Assembly: GCF_016827675.1 (NCBI RefSeq)
Contig: NZ_JAERJA010000003.1
Location: 124,001 to 188,000 of the forward strand
Reading direction: 5' to 3'
Length of the DNA stretch: 64,000 bases
Source of the DNA: Nocardioides limicola
GTDB lineage: Bacteria; Actinomycetota; Actinomycetes; Propionibacteriales; Nocardioidaceae
In this document: positions 43,172-51,709 of the stretch, in pieces
Layout of the letters: each line of letters starts with the position of its first letter
Position numbering within the stretch: position 1 is the stretch's first letter
Notes under the pieces: generated by a model
Database searches by the model: none
Told to the model about the DNA's origin: nothing
What the model saw: the letters and a program-made list of their open reading frames with translations, nothing else
Made by a program: the position numbers and the translations under genes

Positions 43172-44445
43172 GCGTTGAGGTGTTGCCGAGCCCACCGGCG
43201 CCGGCCCGGACCACGCGGCGACCCAGCGCACGCGAGCGCCTCACCCGCCAGTTGCTGCGGGTGGTCGCCGGCCGGGTGCCGGTCGACATCCTGCTCCCCG
43301 ACGACACCCTGCTGCCGCCGCTGCCTCGTGCCCGAGGCCGCCGCGACCACACCGGCGGCGCGACCGACCGCCCCCGGCTGAGGCTGATCGAGCCGGACGC
43401 CTTCGTCCGGCGGCTGGCCCGGGACCCGAAGGTGGGGATCGGTGAGGGATACACCGCCGGAGAGTGGGCGGCCGAACCCGGCACCGACCTCGCGGCGGCG
43501 CTGATCCCGTTCGCGGAGCGGCTCACCGACGTCCTGCCGGCCTGGCTGCTGCGGCTGCGGCGGCTGGTGGACCGGCCCATTCCCGAGGACCAACACGGCG
43601 CCCTGGAGCACAGCCAGGCCAACGTGGCCGCCCACTACGACCTGAGCAACGACCTGTTCGCCGCCTTCCTCGATGACTCACTCACCTACAGTTCCGCACT
43701 CTTCGACGACTCCCGGCCACTCGCGGAGCAGGACCTCACCGACGCACAACTGCGCAAGGTGCACGCCGCCCTCGACCTGGCCGGCGTCGGCCCCGGGACC
43801 GACCTCGTCGAGATCGGGACCGGCTGGGGCACCCTGGCCATCGAGGCGGCGCGGCGCGGCGCCACGGTCACCAGCGTGACGCTCTCGGTCGAACAGGCCG
43901 ACCTCGCCCGGCAGCGGATCGACGCGGCCGGGCTGAGCGGACGGGTCAAGGTGATCGTGCAGGACTACCGCGAGGTGACCGGCGACTACGACGCCGTGGT
44001 CAGCATCGAGATGATCGAGGCCGTCGGCGAACGGTTCTGGCCCGACTACTTCGGCACCCTCTCCCGGCTGGTCCGGCCCGGCGGCGCGGTGGTGCTCCAG
44101 TCGATCCTGATGTCGCACGAGCGCTACCTGGCCACCCGGCACTCCTACGGCTGGATCCAGAAGCACATCTTCCCCGGCGGCCTGGTCCCCTCGCTGCCCG
44201 CCATCGAACAGCATGCCGAGGTCGCTGGCCTGCGCGTGGCGCGTCAGCACGCGTTCGGGACCGACTACGCCGAGACGCTGCACCGCTGGCGGGCAAGGTT
44301 CCTGGCCGCCTGGCCGACGATCCGCTCGGACCTTTTCGGCGACGAGTTCGCCCGCACCTGGGAGTTCTATCTGGCCTACTGCGAGGCGGGCTTCCGGACC
44401 GGCTACCTCGACGTCGCCCAACTCCGCCTGGAGCCGACCGGGTGA
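43168..44445 (+). CDS. Cyclopropane-fatty-acyl-phospholipid-synthase-like methyltransferase
   Basis: The 425-residue product has an N-terminal lipid-binding-like region, then the SAM-dependent fold: AHYDLSNDLFAAFLDDSLTYSSALF, the SAM loop VEIGTGWGTLAIEAA, VIVQDYREVTGDYDAVVSIEMIEAVGERFWPDYF and QKHIFPGGLVPS. It would methylate the double bond of phospholipid acyl chains. In Rhodobacter a related methyltransferase works with other light-stress genes to make furan fatty acids, so a product other than a simple cyclopropane ring is possible. ATG overlaps the upstream stop. Confidence 0.9.
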   Translation: MSVEVLPSPPAPARTTRRPSARERLTRQLLRVVAGRVPVDILLPDDTLLPPLPRARGRRDHTGGATDRPRLRLIEPDAFVRRLARDPKVGIGEGYTAGEWAAEPGTDLAAALIPFAERLTDVLPAWLLRLRRLVDRPIPEDQHGALEHSQANVAAHYDLSNDLFAAFLDDSLTYSSALFDDSRPLAEQDLTDAQLRKVHAALDLAGVGPGTDLVEIGTGWGTLAIEAARRGATVTSVTLSVEQADLARQRIDAAGLSGRVKVIVQDYREVTGDYDAVVSIEMIEAVGERFWPDYFGTLSRLVRPGGAVVLQSILMSHERYLATRHSYGWIQKHIFPGGLVPSLPAIEQHAEVAGLRVARQHAFGTDYAETLHRWRARFLAAWPTIRSDLFGDEFARTWEFYLAYCEAGFRTGYLDVAQLRLEPTG

Positions 44446-45788
44446 GCTCGGTGTCCTCGACCAGCATCGTGTGGTTCCGGCGAGACCTGCGCCTGGACGA
44501 CCATCCGGCCCTGCTCGCTGCCGACACGGCCGCCGATCGGGTGCTGCCCCTGTTCGTCCTCGACCCCACCCTGATGGCCACCGCCGGCGCCCGACGCGAC
44601 CGGCTCCTCGCCTCACTGGCCGCGCTGCACGAGTCGACCGACGGTGCGCTGGTGATCCGGACCGGAGACCCGACCCAGGTGCTCCCCCAGGTCGTCGCCG
44701 AGGCCGGCGCGGGCAGCGTGCACATCAGCGCCGAGACCACCCCCTACGGCCGGCGTCGGGACGAGTCGGTGGCCCGACGCCTCCAGGACGCCGGCGTACC
44801 GCTGGTCGCCACCGGCAGCCCGTACGCCGTGACACCCGGTCGGGTGCGGAAGCCGTCGGGTGCGTCGTACCAGGTGTTCACGCCGTTCTTCAAGGCGTGG
44901 CGTGCGGCCGCCACTCGCGCCCCCGCCCCGACGGCCGACCCCCGCTGGAGCACCGGCGCCGCCTCCGAGCCGCTCCCCTCGCCGACGTGGGCGACCCCGG
45001 CCGGCGAGCAGGCCGCCCGGGTCCGATGGGAGCAGTTCCTCGACCACGACCTGGAGACCTATGCCGAGACCCGGGACCGGCCCGACCTCGACGTCACCAG
45101 CCGGCTGTCGGTGTCACTGAAGTACGGCGAGCTGCATCCGCGCACGCTGCTCGCCGAGCTCAGCACCCGACCCCCGAACACCGTGGCACGCTTCGTCACC
45201 GAGCTCGGGTGGCGCGAGTTCTACGCCGATGTGCTCTGGCATCACCCGGCCTCGGCCTGGCAGGACTGGCGCCCGCAGCTGCGCCGGATGCGTCACGACC
45301 ACGACCGGGCGTTGATCGACGCCTGGCGCTCCGGGCGGACCGGCTATCCCTTCGTCGACGCGGGGATGCGTCAGTTGCGCTCGGAGGGGTGGATGCACAA
45401 CCGGGTGCGGATGGTGACCGCCAGCTTCTTGGTGAAGGACCTGCACGCCTGGTGGCCGGTCGGCGCCCGGCACTTCCTGGCCCATCTGATCGACGGCGAC
45501 GTGGCCTCCAACAACCACGGCTGGCAGTGGGTCGCCGGGACCGGCACCGACGCCGCGCCCTACTTCCGGATCTTCAACCCGGTGACCCAGGGCCTGCGGT
45601 TCGACCCCGCGGGTGACTATGTGCGCCGCTGGGTACCCGAACTGCGACACATCACCGGCGCCGCCGTGCACGAGCCCTGGAGACTGGCCGAGGGCGGCGA
45701 GCACGGCTACCCGGACCGGATCGTCGACCACGCCACCGAACGCGACGAAGCACTCCACCGACTCGCCGAACTCAAGGAATCGCGATGA
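44442..45788 (+). CDS. phrB: Deoxyribodipyrimidine photolyase
   Basis: The 448-residue product is a class I CPD photolyase. The N-terminus is IVWFRRDLRLDDHPALLAA, and the FAD domain contains VARFVTELGWREFYADVLWH, GYPFVDAGMRQLRSEGWMHNRVRMVTASFLVKDL, HFLAHLIDGDVASNNHGWQWVAGTGTDAAPYFRIFNPVTQG and DYVRRWVPEL. It repairs UV-made pyrimidine dimers with blue light. Placing it under a B12 photoreceptor is a known design. It is coupled to the methyltransferase by a GTGA overlap. Confidence 0.95.
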   Translation: MSSVSSTSIVWFRRDLRLDDHPALLAADTAADRVLPLFVLDPTLMATAGARRDRLLASLAALHESTDGALVIRTGDPTQVLPQVVAEAGAGSVHISAETTPYGRRRDESVARRLQDAGVPLVATGSPYAVTPGRVRKPSGASYQVFTPFFKAWRAAATRAPAPTADPRWSTGAASEPLPSPTWATPAGEQAARVRWEQFLDHDLETYAETRDRPDLDVTSRLSVSLKYGELHPRTLLAELSTRPPNTVARFVTELGWREFYADVLWHHPASAWQDWRPQLRRMRHDHDRALIDAWRSGRTGYPFVDAGMRQLRSEGWMHNRVRMVTASFLVKDLHAWWPVGARHFLAHLIDGDVASNNHGWQWVAGTGTDAAPYFRIFNPVTQGLRFDPAGDYVRRWVPELRHITGAAVHEPWRLAEGGEHGYPDRIVDHATERDEALHRLAELKESR

Positions 45789-45821
45789 CCCACTCGCCAC
45801 CCGCCCACGAAGGGAGACCTC

Positions 45822-47174
45822 GTGATCTCGCTGTCGCGCACCGCTGAGTTCACCCAGTCACTGCCCGACCCGCCCGAGGTCGTCTTCGACTGGCACCGGC
45901 GCCCCGGGGCGCTGGCCCGACTGCTGCCACCGTGGCAACCGGTCCGGATCGGCCAGGAGTCACCCGACCTGAGGGCCGGCGCCGCCGAACTCGTCTTCCC
46001 CGGCGGCCGGACCTGGGTCGCCCAGCATCTGGCCACCGAGTACGCCGACGGGCGCTGCTTCGTGGACCGGCTCACGTCGCGACCCTTCGTCGTACCGATC
46101 TCCTGGACACACCGGCACGAGTTCTGTGCCGAGGGCGGCGGCACCCGGCTGATCGACCAGGTGCGCACCACCGTCCCGCGGCGACTGCTGCCGGCGATGT
46201 TCGCCTTCCGGCAACGGCAGCTCGCCGACGACCTGGCCGCGCACCGCTGGGCGAGCGAGTCGCCCCGCCTGACCGTGGCCATCACCGGGGCCTCGGGGCT
46301 GATCGGCAGTGCGCTGGCGCCGTTCCTGACCACCGGGGGCCATCGGGTGATCCGGCTGGTCCGCGGAGCCGCCGCCGGCGAGGACCAGCGGCGCTGGGAC
46401 CCCCGGCGCCCCGACCCGGCCGCGCTGGCCGGGGTCGATGCGGTGGTGCACCTGGCCGGCCACAGCATCGCCGGCCGGTTCACCGACGCCCATCGGGACG
46501 CAGTCGCGTCGTCACGGATCGAGCCCACCCGGCTGCTCGCCGAGGCAGCGGCCACCGCCGGGGTGCCGGTCTTCGTCAGCGCGTCGGCGATCGGCTACTA
46601 CGGCCCGGACCGCGACGACGAGGTCCTCGACGAGTCCAGCAGCCACGGGGAGGGGTTCCTCGCCGATCTCGTCGCCGCCTGGGAGCGGGGCGCCGTGGAG
46701 GGTGCCGGACCGGGCACCCGGGTGGTGCTGGTGCGCACCGGGGTGGTGCAGAGCCCGCGCGGCGGCGCCCTGCGGCTGCAGCGACCCTTGTACGCCGCCG
46801 GACTGGGCGGGCCGTTGGCCGGCGGCGACCAGTGGCTCTCCTGGATCGGGATCGACGACCTCGTCGACGTCTATCACCGTGCCTTGATCGACTCCCGACT
46901 GCGCGGGCCGGTGAACGCGGTGACCCCCCACCCACTCACCCAACGCGAGTACGCCAGCACCCTCGGCCGGGTGCTGCACCGGCCCGCCGTCCTGCCCACC
47001 CCCCGGCTGGGCCCGCGCCTGCTGCTGGGCCGCGAAGGTGAGCGCGAGGTGGCCTCGGCGAGCCAGCGAGTGGCGCCCCGAGTGCTGCTGGAGGCCGACC
47101 ACCGGTTCCGGTTCCCGCACCTCGAGCCGGCGCTGCGGCACCTGCTCGGCGGCGCCGGCGAGGAGGCGCAGTGA
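45822..47174 (+). CDS. TIGR01777-family epimerase with N-terminal SRPBCC domain
   Basis: The 450-residue product is a fusion. Residues 1-145 resemble an SRPBCC/cyclase domain (FTQSLPDPPEVVFDWHRRPGALARLLPPW). From 148 it is a TIGR01777 NAD-binding epimerase (TVAITGASGLIGSALAPFL, VDAVVHLAGHSIAGRFTD, FVSASAIGYYGPDRDD, VRTGVVQSP, and QWLSWIGIDDLVDVYHRAL). GTG at 45,822 follows GAAGGGAG; 33 bases separate it from the photolyase, the only real gap in the operon. The substrate is unknown. Confidence 0.9.
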   Translation: MISLSRTAEFTQSLPDPPEVVFDWHRRPGALARLLPPWQPVRIGQESPDLRAGAAELVFPGGRTWVAQHLATEYADGRCFVDRLTSRPFVVPISWTHRHEFCAEGGGTRLIDQVRTTVPRRLLPAMFAFRQRQLADDLAAHRWASESPRLTVAITGASGLIGSALAPFLTTGGHRVIRLVRGAAAGEDQRRWDPRRPDPAALAGVDAVVHLAGHSIAGRFTDAHRDAVASSRIEPTRLLAEAAATAGVPVFVSASAIGYYGPDRDDEVLDESSSHGEGFLADLVAAWERGAVEGAGPGTRVVLVRTGVVQSPRGGALRLQRPLYAAGLGGPLAGGDQWLSWIGIDDLVDVYHRALIDSRLRGPVNAVTPHPLTQREYASTLGRVLHRPAVLPTPRLGPRLLLGREGEREVASASQRVAPRVLLEADHRFRFPHLEPALRHLLGGAGEEAQ

Positions 47175-48142
47175 GCCCCGATCGTGGCCTGGACCGGCTC
47201 CTGGACCGCTCCGTGGTGCTCGGCTACACCTCGTGGGGGTTGCGGCTGCGGCGCCGATCCTGGCAGCCCGACGACCCCGCCCCGGACGCGCTGGCCGGGC
47301 GCCGCGCGCTGGTCACCGGCGCCGGATCCGGCCTGGGCGAAGCCACCGCTCTGGGCCTGGCCAGGCTCGGCGCGACCGTGCATCTGCTGGTCCGCTCCGC
47401 TGACCGTGCCCGACCCGCGGTGGCCCGGATCGGCCAGGCCCTGGCCGCGGACGGACTCCCGTCCCGGGTGCAGGTCGAGGCCTGTGACGTCTCCGACCTG
47501 GCGTCGGTACGCCGGTTCGCCGACGGGTTCACGCTGCCTCTCGACGTACTCATCCACAACGCTGGCGTGATGCCGGCCGCACGCACCACCTCGGCCCAGG
47601 GGCACGAACTGACCCTGGCCACCCACGTGCTCGGCCCGGTGCTGATGACCGAACTGCTGCAGCCGGCGCTGCGCGCGTCCGAGACCGGTGCCCGGGTGGT
47701 GTTCGTCTCCTCCGGTGGCATGTACACCCAACGGCTCGATGCCGCGGATCCGGAGTTCGAGAACGGTCGCTACCGCGGCTCGGTGGCCTATGCCCGGTCC
47801 AAGCGCCTCCAGGTGGCGTTGACGCCGCTGCTGGCCCGACGCTGGCCGACGGCGGTCTACGCCATGCACCCGGGTTGGGTCGACACTCCGGGGGTGGCGC
47901 AGTCACTGCCGGTCTTCCGGGCCGTCACCCGACCGCTGCTGCGCACCGCCGAGCAGGGCGCCGACACGACGGTCTGGCTGGCGGCCACCGAACCCGCCCC
48001 GCCGGCGGGGACCTTCTGGCATGACCGTCAGCAGCGCCCGGCCCACTACCGGCGATCGACCCACAGCACGGCTGCCGAGGTCGAGGACGTGTGGCGCCAG
48101 GTGGCGGAGGCGACTGGCCTCCCCCCTGCCGGAAAAGCCTGA
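47171..48142 (+). CDS. Short-chain dehydrogenase/reductase
   Basis: The 323-residue product has an SDR core: ALVTGAGSGLGEATALGLARLGATVHLLVR (cofactor loop), DVLIHNAGVMPAARTTS (NAG), VVFVSSGGMYT (catalytic Ser) and YRGSVAYARSKRLQVAL (Y-x3-K). An N-terminal 40-residue extension resembles those of retinol-dehydrogenase-like SDRs. It should oxidise or reduce a lipid alcohol or aldehyde. GTG at 47,171 overlaps the upstream stop. Its stop codon lies at the start of the operon-terminal hairpin. Confidence 0.9.
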   Translation: MSPDRGLDRLLDRSVVLGYTSWGLRLRRRSWQPDDPAPDALAGRRALVTGAGSGLGEATALGLARLGATVHLLVRSADRARPAVARIGQALAADGLPSRVQVEACDVSDLASVRRFADGFTLPLDVLIHNAGVMPAARTTSAQGHELTLATHVLGPVLMTELLQPALRASETGARVVFVSSGGMYTQRLDAADPEFENGRYRGSVAYARSKRLQVALTPLLARRWPTAVYAMHPGWVDTPGVAQSLPVFRAVTRPLLRTAEQGADTTVWLAATEPAPPAGTFWHDRQQRPAHYRRSTHSTAAEVEDVWRQVAEATGLPPAGKA

Positions 48143-48211
48143 TATCAGGGACTGTCGACTGTTGTCAGGTGTTGCAACCCCTGACAACAGTGCGAAGTCC
48201 CTGACATCAGG
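48138..48211 (+). terminator. Long two-part hairpin ending the light-response operon
   Basis: The outer stem pairs CCTGATATCAGGGACT with AGTCCCTGACATCAGG (15 of 16). The inner stem pairs ACTGTTGTCAGG with CCTGACAACAGT (12 of 12), with a 4-base internal loop and a 10-base end loop. No U-tract follows. Four related CTGAnAnCAG-like decamers make up the arms, which suggests a repeat-derived element that now serves as terminator. Confidence 0.7.
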
Positions 48212-48326
48212 GGATTCTGGCAACAGGGGCGAGGCGGCCAGAGGGGCGAATATGGGTAGCTCTACCGATGCCCCTCAGCGTGGGCAGAGGTGAGTCTGGT
48301 GCTCCCCGACACAGAAGGAGCCTCCG

Positions 48327-48803
48327 ATGAACCGTTCCGGAAAACTCACCACCCGCAGTGCCGACAGGAGCCAGCTCATCCGGGCGGCGACCCGCCTGCG
48401 ACAGACGGGATCCCACCGGCTCACCGTGGTGGCGCGACTGGTGGCCGGGGTGCCGCTGCTGGGGATCGGGATCGCCCACGTGGTGGTCCCCGAGGCGCCG
48501 ATGGGCCCGCTGGTCGAGGCCGCCGGCATCCCGTTCGCCGGGCTCGTCGCCCCGGTCTCGGTGGGGGTCGAGATCGTCGCTGGCCTCTCGCTGATCCTGG
48601 GCCTGTGGGCCCGGGTCGGCGGCCTGCTCGCCATCCCGACCATGCTCGGCGCCCTCTATGCGCACCTGGTCATCGACGTGTGGCCCAACGGGCCGGAGAA
48701 CGAGCCACCGTTGCTGCTGCCGATCGCCGTCCTGGTGGGTGCGGCGTACGTGGTGAGGCGAGGTGCGGGCCGCTGGAGCCTCGACCACCGCACACGTCCG
48801 TGA
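48327..48803 (+). CDS. DoxX-family membrane protein
   Basis: The 158-residue product has four hydrophobic helices: VARLVAGVPLLGIGIAHVVV, VAPVSVGVEIVAGLSLILGLW, GLLAIPTMLGALYAHLVIDVW and LLLPIAVLVGAAYVV, after a basic 35-residue N-terminus. This is the DoxX layout, with the usual W-x-R after helix 2. The role of most DoxX proteins is uncertain (quinone-linked or redox stress). AAGGAG precedes the start. A small palindrome GGTAG-CTC-TACC lies about 65 bases upstream. It is convergent with the TetR gene. Confidence 0.85.
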   Translation: MNRSGKLTTRSADRSQLIRAATRLRQTGSHRLTVVARLVAGVPLLGIGIAHVVVPEAPMGPLVEAAGIPFAGLVAPVSVGVEIVAGLSLILGLWARVGGLLAIPTMLGALYAHLVIDVWPNGPENEPPLLLPIAVLVGAAYVVRRGAGRWSLDHRTRP

Positions 48804-48814
48804 TCCGACACAGG

Positions 48815-49474
48815 TCAGTGATCCGACGATTCGGCAGCCATCTCGAGAAGGTAGCTGCGCACCATCGTCTTGAGGTGGGCGAGCAGCACCGCGTCGCCGC
48901 GCGGGTCCATCCGGAAGGCCTCCTGGATGAGGGCATCGGCGGTGAGTTGGATGGTCTGGGCGAAGCGTAGCGTGGACTCGTCGTGGCGTCCGATCCCGCG
49001 CTCGACGAGCAGGCCGCGGATCCGATGGGCCATGGCCAGTTTGTGAGCCCGGTCCTGTTCCCGGGTCTCCTCGGTGAGGTGCCGGCTGAACCACAGCGCC
49101 CGGAAACCGGGGTGGTCGCGGTAGAAGTCCGCGAAGGCGTCGATGCTGAGACCGACGACGTCGCCACTGGTGCCCGCAAGTTCCAGCCCCACCTCGTCCA
49201 TCCGCTGTTCCAGCAGGGTGAGGTAGTGCCGCGCGAGTGACTCGATGATCGCGTCCCGGTTGGGCAGGTAGCGGTACAACGAGCCCACCGAGACGCCGGA
49301 TTCAGCGGCGATCCGGACGGTGGTGATCGCCTCCACTCCCTCGGCCGCCATCACCCGGTCGGCCGCCGCGAGCAGCCGCGCAACCTTGTCCCGGCCTCGC
49401 GCCTGCTGGGGCACGACCCGGAGGTTGCTGCCGACGGCAACCTCCTCGACGGCCATGCCCGAGAACTCGGTCAT
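48815..49474 (-). CDS. TetR-family regulator
   Basis: From ATG 49,474 (GGAGGGG six bases upstream) the product is 219 residues. The HTH is ARLLAAADRVMAAEGVEAITTVRIAAESGVSVGSLYRYLPNRDAIIESLA, then a helical C-terminus (FADFYRDHPGFRALWFSRHLTEET, RFAQTIQLTADALIQEAFRMD). The C-terminal pattern is not one with a known ligand. It is divergent from the class II aldolase operon, with a good inverted repeat between them, so it probably represses that operon and responds to a sugar-derived or related inducer. Confidence 0.9.
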   Translation of the reverse strand: MTEFSGMAVEEVAVGSNLRVVPQQARGRDKVARLLAAADRVMAAEGVEAITTVRIAAESGVSVGSLYRYLPNRDAIIESLARHYLTLLEQRMDEVGLELAGTSGDVVGLSIDAFADFYRDHPGFRALWFSRHLTEETREQDRAHKLAMAHRIRGLLVERGIGRHDESTLRFAQTIQLTADALIQEAFRMDPRGDAVLLAHLKTMVRSYLLEMAAESSDH

Positions 49475-49512
49475 CCCATTCCCCTCCACCGGCTCAGATT
49501 AACACTGACTCG

Positions 49513-49533
49513 AACTTGAATCTGTTTCAGGTT
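49513..49533. promoter_or_regulatory. Candidate TetR operator before the aldolase operon
   Basis: AACTTGAA and TTCAGGTT form 8-base arms (one mismatch) around TCTGT. It overlaps a possible -35 (TTGAAT, 49,516-49,521) for the plus-strand operon and lies about 40 bases from the TetR start. Confidence 0.55.
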
Positions 49534-49599
49534 TGCATCTACAGTCATCACCAGCCGATCCCCACCGCACCTCCACCTTCGACCATGGGACACCCACGC

Positions 49600-50268
49600 A
49601 TGAGCACCTTCGACGAGGAACGATCCGCGATCGCCATGGCCTGCCGGCGATTGGCCGAGGCGGGCCTCGTGATCGGTACGGCGGGCAACGTCAGCGTGCG
49701 CATCGACGACCGGGTCGCGATCACCGCGACCGGTGCCAGGTTCGAAGAGCTCACCGCCACCGACGTCAGCATCGTCGACCTCGACGGCGATCACGTCTGG
49801 GGAGAGCTGCAGCCCACCTCGGAGCTGGACCTGCACCTGGGCATCTACCGACGGTTCGGCAGCACCGCCGTGGTGCACACCCACTCCCCCGTCGCCACCG
49901 CTGTCGGACTGGTCGTCGATGAACTGCCCTGCGTGCACTACCAGATGCTGCTGCTGGGCGGCGCGGTCCGAGTGGCGCCGTACGCGACCTTCGGCACCCC
50001 CGAGCTCGCGACCGCTGTCGCGGCCGCACTCGAGGGCAGGTCCGCCGCACTGATGGCCAACCACGGTGCCGTCACCCACGCCGGATCACTCCAGGCCGCC
50101 GTCGACCAGGCCCTGCTGCTCGAGTGGGCCTGCACCCTCTACTGGCGCGCCGCATCGATGGGCTCGCCTCGACACCTCAGCGCCGCCGAGCAGGAGCAGG
50201 TCGTCGTCCAGGCGACGGCCCGGCACTACGGCAGCACCCGACCCGCCCGCACCGAGGAGAACCGATGA
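49600..50268 (+). CDS. Class II aldolase/adducin-family protein (fuculose-phosphate-aldolase-like)
   Basis: The product is about 222 residues from ATG 49,600 (ATG 49,585 is also possible; neither has a strong ribosome site). The zinc-site motifs are visible: SELDLHLGIYRRFGSTAVVHTHSPVATAV, and ALMANHGAVTHAG with the second histidine. Residues 10-40 hold GTAGNVSVR, the phosphate/nucleotide-type loop of the family. It should cleave a sugar-1-phosphate or similar to a two-carbon aldehyde and dihydroxyacetone phosphate. It is coupled to the kinase gene by an ATGA overlap. Confidence 0.85.
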   Translation: MSTFDEERSAIAMACRRLAEAGLVIGTAGNVSVRIDDRVAITATGARFEELTATDVSIVDLDGDHVWGELQPTSELDLHLGIYRRFGSTAVVHTHSPVATAVGLVVDELPCVHYQMLLLGGAVRVAPYATFGTPELATAVAAALEGRSAALMANHGAVTHAGSLQAAVDQALLLEWACTLYWRAASMGSPRHLSAAEQEQVVVQATARHYGSTRPARTEENR

Positions 50269-51221
50269 ACGCCACCGACATGACCGTGATCGCCCTGGGA
50301 GCCCATGTCCTGGACACCCTGGTCCGTCCGGTGGAGGTGATCCCCGAGGGCCAGGGGGGCCAGCTCGTGGACCAGATCCGGGTGACCGCGGCCGGCCCGG
50401 CCGGCGGCACTGCGCTGGTGCTTGCGCGGCTGGGCGCGACGGTGCGCAGCGCCGGCGCCATCGGCACCGACGCCCTGGGCGACCAACTGCTGACGCTCCT
50501 GGCCAGGGACGGCGTGGACACCTCGCTGCTGCTCCGCCGCACCGACCAGCAGACCTCCGCCAGCGTGCTGCCGATCCGCCCCGACGGGTCCCGACCCGCC
50601 TTCCACGTGATCGGCGCCAACGGCGCCTACGGCCCAGACGACGCACCCTGGGACGAGATCGCGTCGGCGACCCACCTGCACCTGGGCGGACCGGAGTTCA
50701 TGGGCGGTGAGGCGGCGGGCAAGATCCTCTCCTTCGCCCGCGATCACGGCGTGGTCACCTCGCTCGACTCGCTGGCTCCCGACGACCCCGGCATGCTGGA
50801 GTGGATCGCACCGGCGCTCCCCTACGTCGACTACCTGCTGCCCAACGACGAGCAGATCCTCGGCTGGACCGGCGCCGGGGACCTGGTCGCCGCAAGCCGG
50901 GCGCTGTTGGAGCTCGGCGTCGGTTGCGTCGCCGTCACCGCGGGCAGCGCCGGAGCCCTGGTCGTCACCGCCGACCACGAGGTGAGCGTGCCCGCCTTCG
51001 CGATCACTCCTGTCGACACCAGCGGATGCGGCGACTCGTTCTCGGCGGGCTTCCTGCGTGGCCTCGCCCTCGGCCAGACACCGGAGCAGGCCGCCGTGCT
51101 GGGCTGTGCGGTCGCCGCCCAGACCGCCAGCGGCCTCGGCACCGACGCCGGCAGTTACGACCTGGCCGCCGTCCAGGCCTTCGCGGCCACCGCCCCGCGG
51201 AACGGAGCGGTGCCGCAGTGA
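50265..51221 (+). CDS. PfkB-family carbohydrate kinase
   Basis: The 318-residue product has the ribokinase fold: GPAGGTALVLARLGATVRSAGAIGTD near the N-terminus and the C-terminal PfkB signature VDTSGCGDSFSAGFLRGLALG near 249-269, with the catalytic Asp in the GCGDSF loop. It phosphorylates a sugar or sugar acid. The preceding aldolase probably uses its product, forming a small salvage or catabolic pathway. Substrate is unknown. It overlaps both neighbours (ATGA, GTGA). Confidence 0.9.
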   Translation: MNATDMTVIALGAHVLDTLVRPVEVIPEGQGGQLVDQIRVTAAGPAGGTALVLARLGATVRSAGAIGTDALGDQLLTLLARDGVDTSLLLRRTDQQTSASVLPIRPDGSRPAFHVIGANGAYGPDDAPWDEIASATHLHLGGPEFMGGEAAGKILSFARDHGVVTSLDSLAPDDPGMLEWIAPALPYVDYLLPNDEQILGWTGAGDLVAASRALLELGVGCVAVTAGSAGALVVTADHEVSVPAFAITPVDTSGCGDSFSAGFLRGLALGQTPEQAAVLGCAVAAQTASGLGTDAGSYDLAAVQAFAATAPRNGAVPQ

Positions 51222-51679
51222 CCGAGGTGACGGAGACGGCGATCCTGGCGGTTCCGCTGGAGCGGGTCTGGCAGGTGATCAGCGCCACCGACCGGTACGC
51301 CGAGTGGGTCGACGGCGTACTCGAGGTGACCGACCACCATGGCACCGCAGCGATCGGTGCCAGCTACAGCGAACGGAACCGGACCCTCGGACCGCTGACC
51401 ACCCGCTCGGTGTGGACCGTCCGGGAGATCGAGCCGCGCCGACGCCGGGTCGACACCGGTGTCGGCTTCGCCCCGATGCACGACATGACCAACATCTTCG
51501 AGTTCCGCACCGTCCCGCACGCGGACGGCGAGCACACCGAGATGACCTACACGGTGCGCTACCGCCCCGGCCTCGGCCCGATCGGACGCCTCATCGACAC
51601 GCTGCAACAACCCGGCCTGCGTCAGCGCTTCCAGCAGTCGATGCGCAACCTCGAAGGCCTCGTCACCGCCGAAGGCTGA
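51218..51679 (+). CDS. SRPBCC-family protein
   Basis: The 153-residue product (TEVTETAILAVPLERVWQVISATDRYAEWVDGVLEV, then NIFEFRTVPHADGEHTEMTYTVRYRPGLGPIGRLIDTL) has the START-like helix-grip fold pattern. Its function may be binding of a small apolar ligand. It is coupled to the kinase by a GTGA overlap, 30 bases before the frameshifted oxidase gene. No catalytic residues can be assigned. Confidence 0.82.
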   Translation: MTEVTETAILAVPLERVWQVISATDRYAEWVDGVLEVTDHHGTAAIGASYSERNRTLGPLTTRSVWTVREIEPRRRRVDTGVGFAPMHDMTNIFEFRTVPHADGEHTEMTYTVRYRPGLGPIGRLIDTLQQPGLRQRFQQSMRNLEGLVTAEG

Positions 51680-51709
51680 GCCACCACCACGACAGAACCG
51701 GAGCCCCTG

